From Agitococcus lubricus (GTDB lineage: Bacteria > Pseudomonadota > Gammaproteobacteria > Pseudomonadales > Moraxellaceae), in the NCBI RefSeq assembly GCF_003051055.1, contig NZ_QAON01000001.1, positions 496,001 to 560,000 on the forward strand: DNA of 64,000 nt. The letters are read 5' to 3'. The notes under the pieces were generated by a model, which saw only the letters and a list, made by a program, of their open reading frames with translations, made no database searches and was not told where the DNA came from. The stretch's first letter is position 1, and each line of letters opens with the position of its first letter. Positions 62,418 through 64,000 of the stretch are shown piece by piece. The translations under genes were made by a program, and so were the position numbers.

Positions 62418-63878
62418 ATGGCCTGTCACAATATTGTTGTTTCTGAAAATAACTATGGCTATTTTCCAAACCCAACACACTATGACGAGATGATGAGTCA
62501 AGGTGAAAATCGTCCACATTATCAACAGATTGCCCAATGGTTAGCGCAAACGCCTTTGGAGCAAATGTTAAAAAACAGGCAACAAGCCGACACCTTGTTC
62601 CGCCAACAAGGTATTACCTTTACCGTCTATGGCGACACAGCAGGCACCGAGCGTTTGATTCCTTTTGACATGATTCCGCGTGTGATTCCACATCACGAAT
62701 GGCAAATCATGGCCAAAGGCTGTGAGCAACGGGTGTTAGCCTTAAATGCGTTTTTGCATGATGTTTACCATGAACAACACATTATTAAAGCAGGCATTAT
62801 TCCGCGTGAGCAAATATTAGGCAATGAACATTATCAAGCGGCCATGATTGGTCTGACCTTGCCGAATAAAATTTATGCGCATATTGCAGGTATTGATTTA
62901 GTGCGTCATAGCGATGGCCGTTATTATGTGTTGGAAGATAATTTACGCACGCCGTCAGGTGTGTCCTATATGCTCGAAAATCGAAAAATGACCGAGCGAT
63001 TATTTCCTGACTTAATGGCCAAACATAAGGTCTTACCTGTTAATCAATATCCTGATTATCTGAAGCAAACGTTATTGGAGGCTGCGCCGCAAGGGACACC
63101 GACCATTGCCATTTTAACACCTGGTCGTTTTAATAGTGCCTTTTTTGAGCATGCCTTTTTAGCCCGTTCTATGGGCGTAAATTTGGTCAGTGGCAGCGAT
63201 TTAGTGGTCAAAGATGACATTGTATACATGAAAACTATCAACGGTTTAGAGCGTGTTGATGTCATTTATCGCCGTTTAGATGATGCGTTTATTGACCCCT
63301 TAGCCTTTAATCCCAATTCGATGTTAGGTGTGGCTGGTTTAATGTCTGCTTATAAAGCAGGGAATGTAATTTTAGCCAATGCCGTTGGTACGGGTGTCGC
63401 AGATGACAAATCTATCTATCCCTATGTGCCTGATATGATTCGTTTTTATCTGAGTGAAGAACCTATACTAGAAAATGTACCGACATGGCAATGTCGTAAA
63501 CCTGCCGATTTAAGCCATGTGTTGGCTAATTTACCTGAGTTGGTGGTCAAAGAAGCGCAAGGTTCGGGCGGATATGGCATGTTAATTGGCCCAGCAGCCA
63601 CACAAGCCGAATTAGAGGAGTTTAGAGCGAAGCTCATAGCCACCCCAGAGGCCTATATTGCGCAACCCACCCTCGCGCTTTCTACCTGCCCAACCTTTGT
63701 CGCCGCAGGTATCGCACCCCGACACATTGATTTGCGTCCTTTTGTGTTATCGGGTAAAACGACACGCTTAGTGGCAGGTGGATTAACACGCGTCGCCCTA
63801 AAAGCAGGCTCCTTAGTGGTTAATTCATCGCAAGGGGGTGGAACTAAAGATACGTGGGTGTTAGCGGAGGCGGAATAA
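62418..63878 (+). CDS. Circularly permuted ATP-grasp type 2 protein
   Basis: A 486-residue protein of the DUF404/DUF407 (COG2308) family. Conserved segments: IPFDMIPRVIPHHEWQIMAKG, RHSDGRYYVLEDNLRTPSGVSYMLENR, VDVIYRRLDDAFIDPL, ELVVKEAQGSGGYGMLIGP, HIDLRPFVLSG and VNSSQGGGTKDTWVL. These predict an ATP-grasp ligase making an amide-type bond; substrates are unknown. An alpha-E protein gene starts 3 bases later, the standard partner in this family, often with a transglutaminase-like protein beyond. Confidence 0.92.
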   Translation: MACHNIVVSENNYGYFPNPTHYDEMMSQGENRPHYQQIAQWLAQTPLEQMLKNRQQADTLFRQQGITFTVYGDTAGTERLIPFDMIPRVIPHHEWQIMAKGCEQRVLALNAFLHDVYHEQHIIKAGIIPREQILGNEHYQAAMIGLTLPNKIYAHIAGIDLVRHSDGRYYVLEDNLRTPSGVSYMLENRKMTERLFPDLMAKHKVLPVNQYPDYLKQTLLEAAPQGTPTIAILTPGRFNSAFFEHAFLARSMGVNLVSGSDLVVKDDIVYMKTINGLERVDVIYRRLDDAFIDPLAFNPNSMLGVAGLMSAYKAGNVILANAVGTGVADDKSIYPYVPDMIRFYLSEEPILENVPTWQCRKPADLSHVLANLPELVVKEAQGSGGYGMLIGPAATQAELEEFRAKLIATPEAYIAQPTLALSTCPTFVAAGIAPRHIDLRPFVLSGKTTRLVAGGLTRVALKAGSLVVNSSQGGGTKDTWVLAEAE

Positions 63879-63881
63879 ATT

Positions 63882-64000
63882 ATGTTGCTACTTTCGACAG
63901 CGGCAGATTTGTATTGGTTAGGTCGTTATTTTAGTCGTAGCCAAGCATTAGTCGATTTACTATTAGATTGCTTAAAAAACCCAAGCATTGAGAGTTTGGG
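63882..64000 (+). CDS. Alpha-E domain protein, N-terminal part
   Basis: This is the start of a DUF403/alpha-E protein cut by the window end. Only 39 codons are visible ([20 protein letters not shown], then [18 protein letters not shown]), which matches the family opening of an aromatic, Arg-rich helix. GGAGG lies about 12 bases upstream. It pairs with the ATP-grasp gene as in other genomes; this is the family's usual two-gene module. Confidence 0.82.
   Translation, partial: MLLLSTAADLYWLGRYFSRSQALVDLLLDCLKNPSIESL

Noticed and set aside
62316-62537. 73-codon antisense ORF before the ATP-grasp gene
   Set aside because: It overlaps the start of a well-supported gene and has no coding features.

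Overview
The window is a chromosomal segment of a moderately AT-rich Gram-negative bacterium, most likely a gammaproteobacterium of the Pseudomonadales (Moraxellaceae-like). Supporting this are outer-membrane and periplasmic proteins (OmpW type, Spy type, a Tat-type lipoprotein), the end of a nuoA-N complex I operon, an APH-type homoserine kinase, an oligopeptidase A / YheV pair and a Zur-ZnuABC locus. The assignment is inference from gene content; no rRNA or tRNA gene is visible.

Layout. 1-4044: nuoL (partial), nuoM, nuoN and a terminator. 4322-8499: an OmpW-like porin, then a four-gene minus-strand redox/detoxification cluster (NTF2-like, PNPOx-like, glutaredoxin, AhpD-like) divergent from a LysR regulator and carrying two copies of a small transposon-like repeat. 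8625-14044: a two-domain unknown gene split by an in-frame TAA, an AT-rich LRR-Roc-COR-TIR gene with perfect 198-bp internal repeats, and a BtuF-like protein. 14639-26065: a five-gene phosphorelay operon of three large hybrid kinases, a stand-alone receiver and an HPt-REC-REC-degenerate GGDEF/EAL protein, with no DNA-binding output. 26108-34316: HMG-CoA reductase, two paralogous secreted START proteins flanking a cupredoxin + GGDEF/EAL operon, and a FadI-type thiolase. 34478-34811: a MITE-like element with a heavily folded core. 34854-42810: polA, ahpF, ahpC, yaeQ and a DEAD-box helicase. 42919-46983: a Uma2 nuclease, a gene broken at a G10 tract (probable phase variation) with a 33-aa leader ORF, thrB and a diguanylate cyclase. 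47251-52243: znuA divergent from zur-znuC-znuB around a good Zur box, a YebC-family protein and a DMT transporter. 52545-56167: Spy-like protein, Tat-dependent intradiol dioxygenase-like protein and a BaeSR-like two-component system. 56474-64000: a PilZ-like protein, an AraC regulator, yheV, prlC, and a circularly permuted ATP-grasp protein followed by the start of its alpha-E partner.

Common themes are cyclic-di-GMP and phosphorelay signalling (at least ten genes), oxidative-stress and metal homeostasis (AhpCF, AhpD-like, Grx, Zur/Znu, cupredoxin), and several families of short mobile or palindromic repeats between genes. The most unusual items are the ROCO-TIR protein with expandable LRR units, the poly-G switch gene, and the cupredoxin-c-di-GMP operon between START paralogs. 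Part 1 uses start codons chosen from ribosome binding sites and family length where the longest open frame was implausible.
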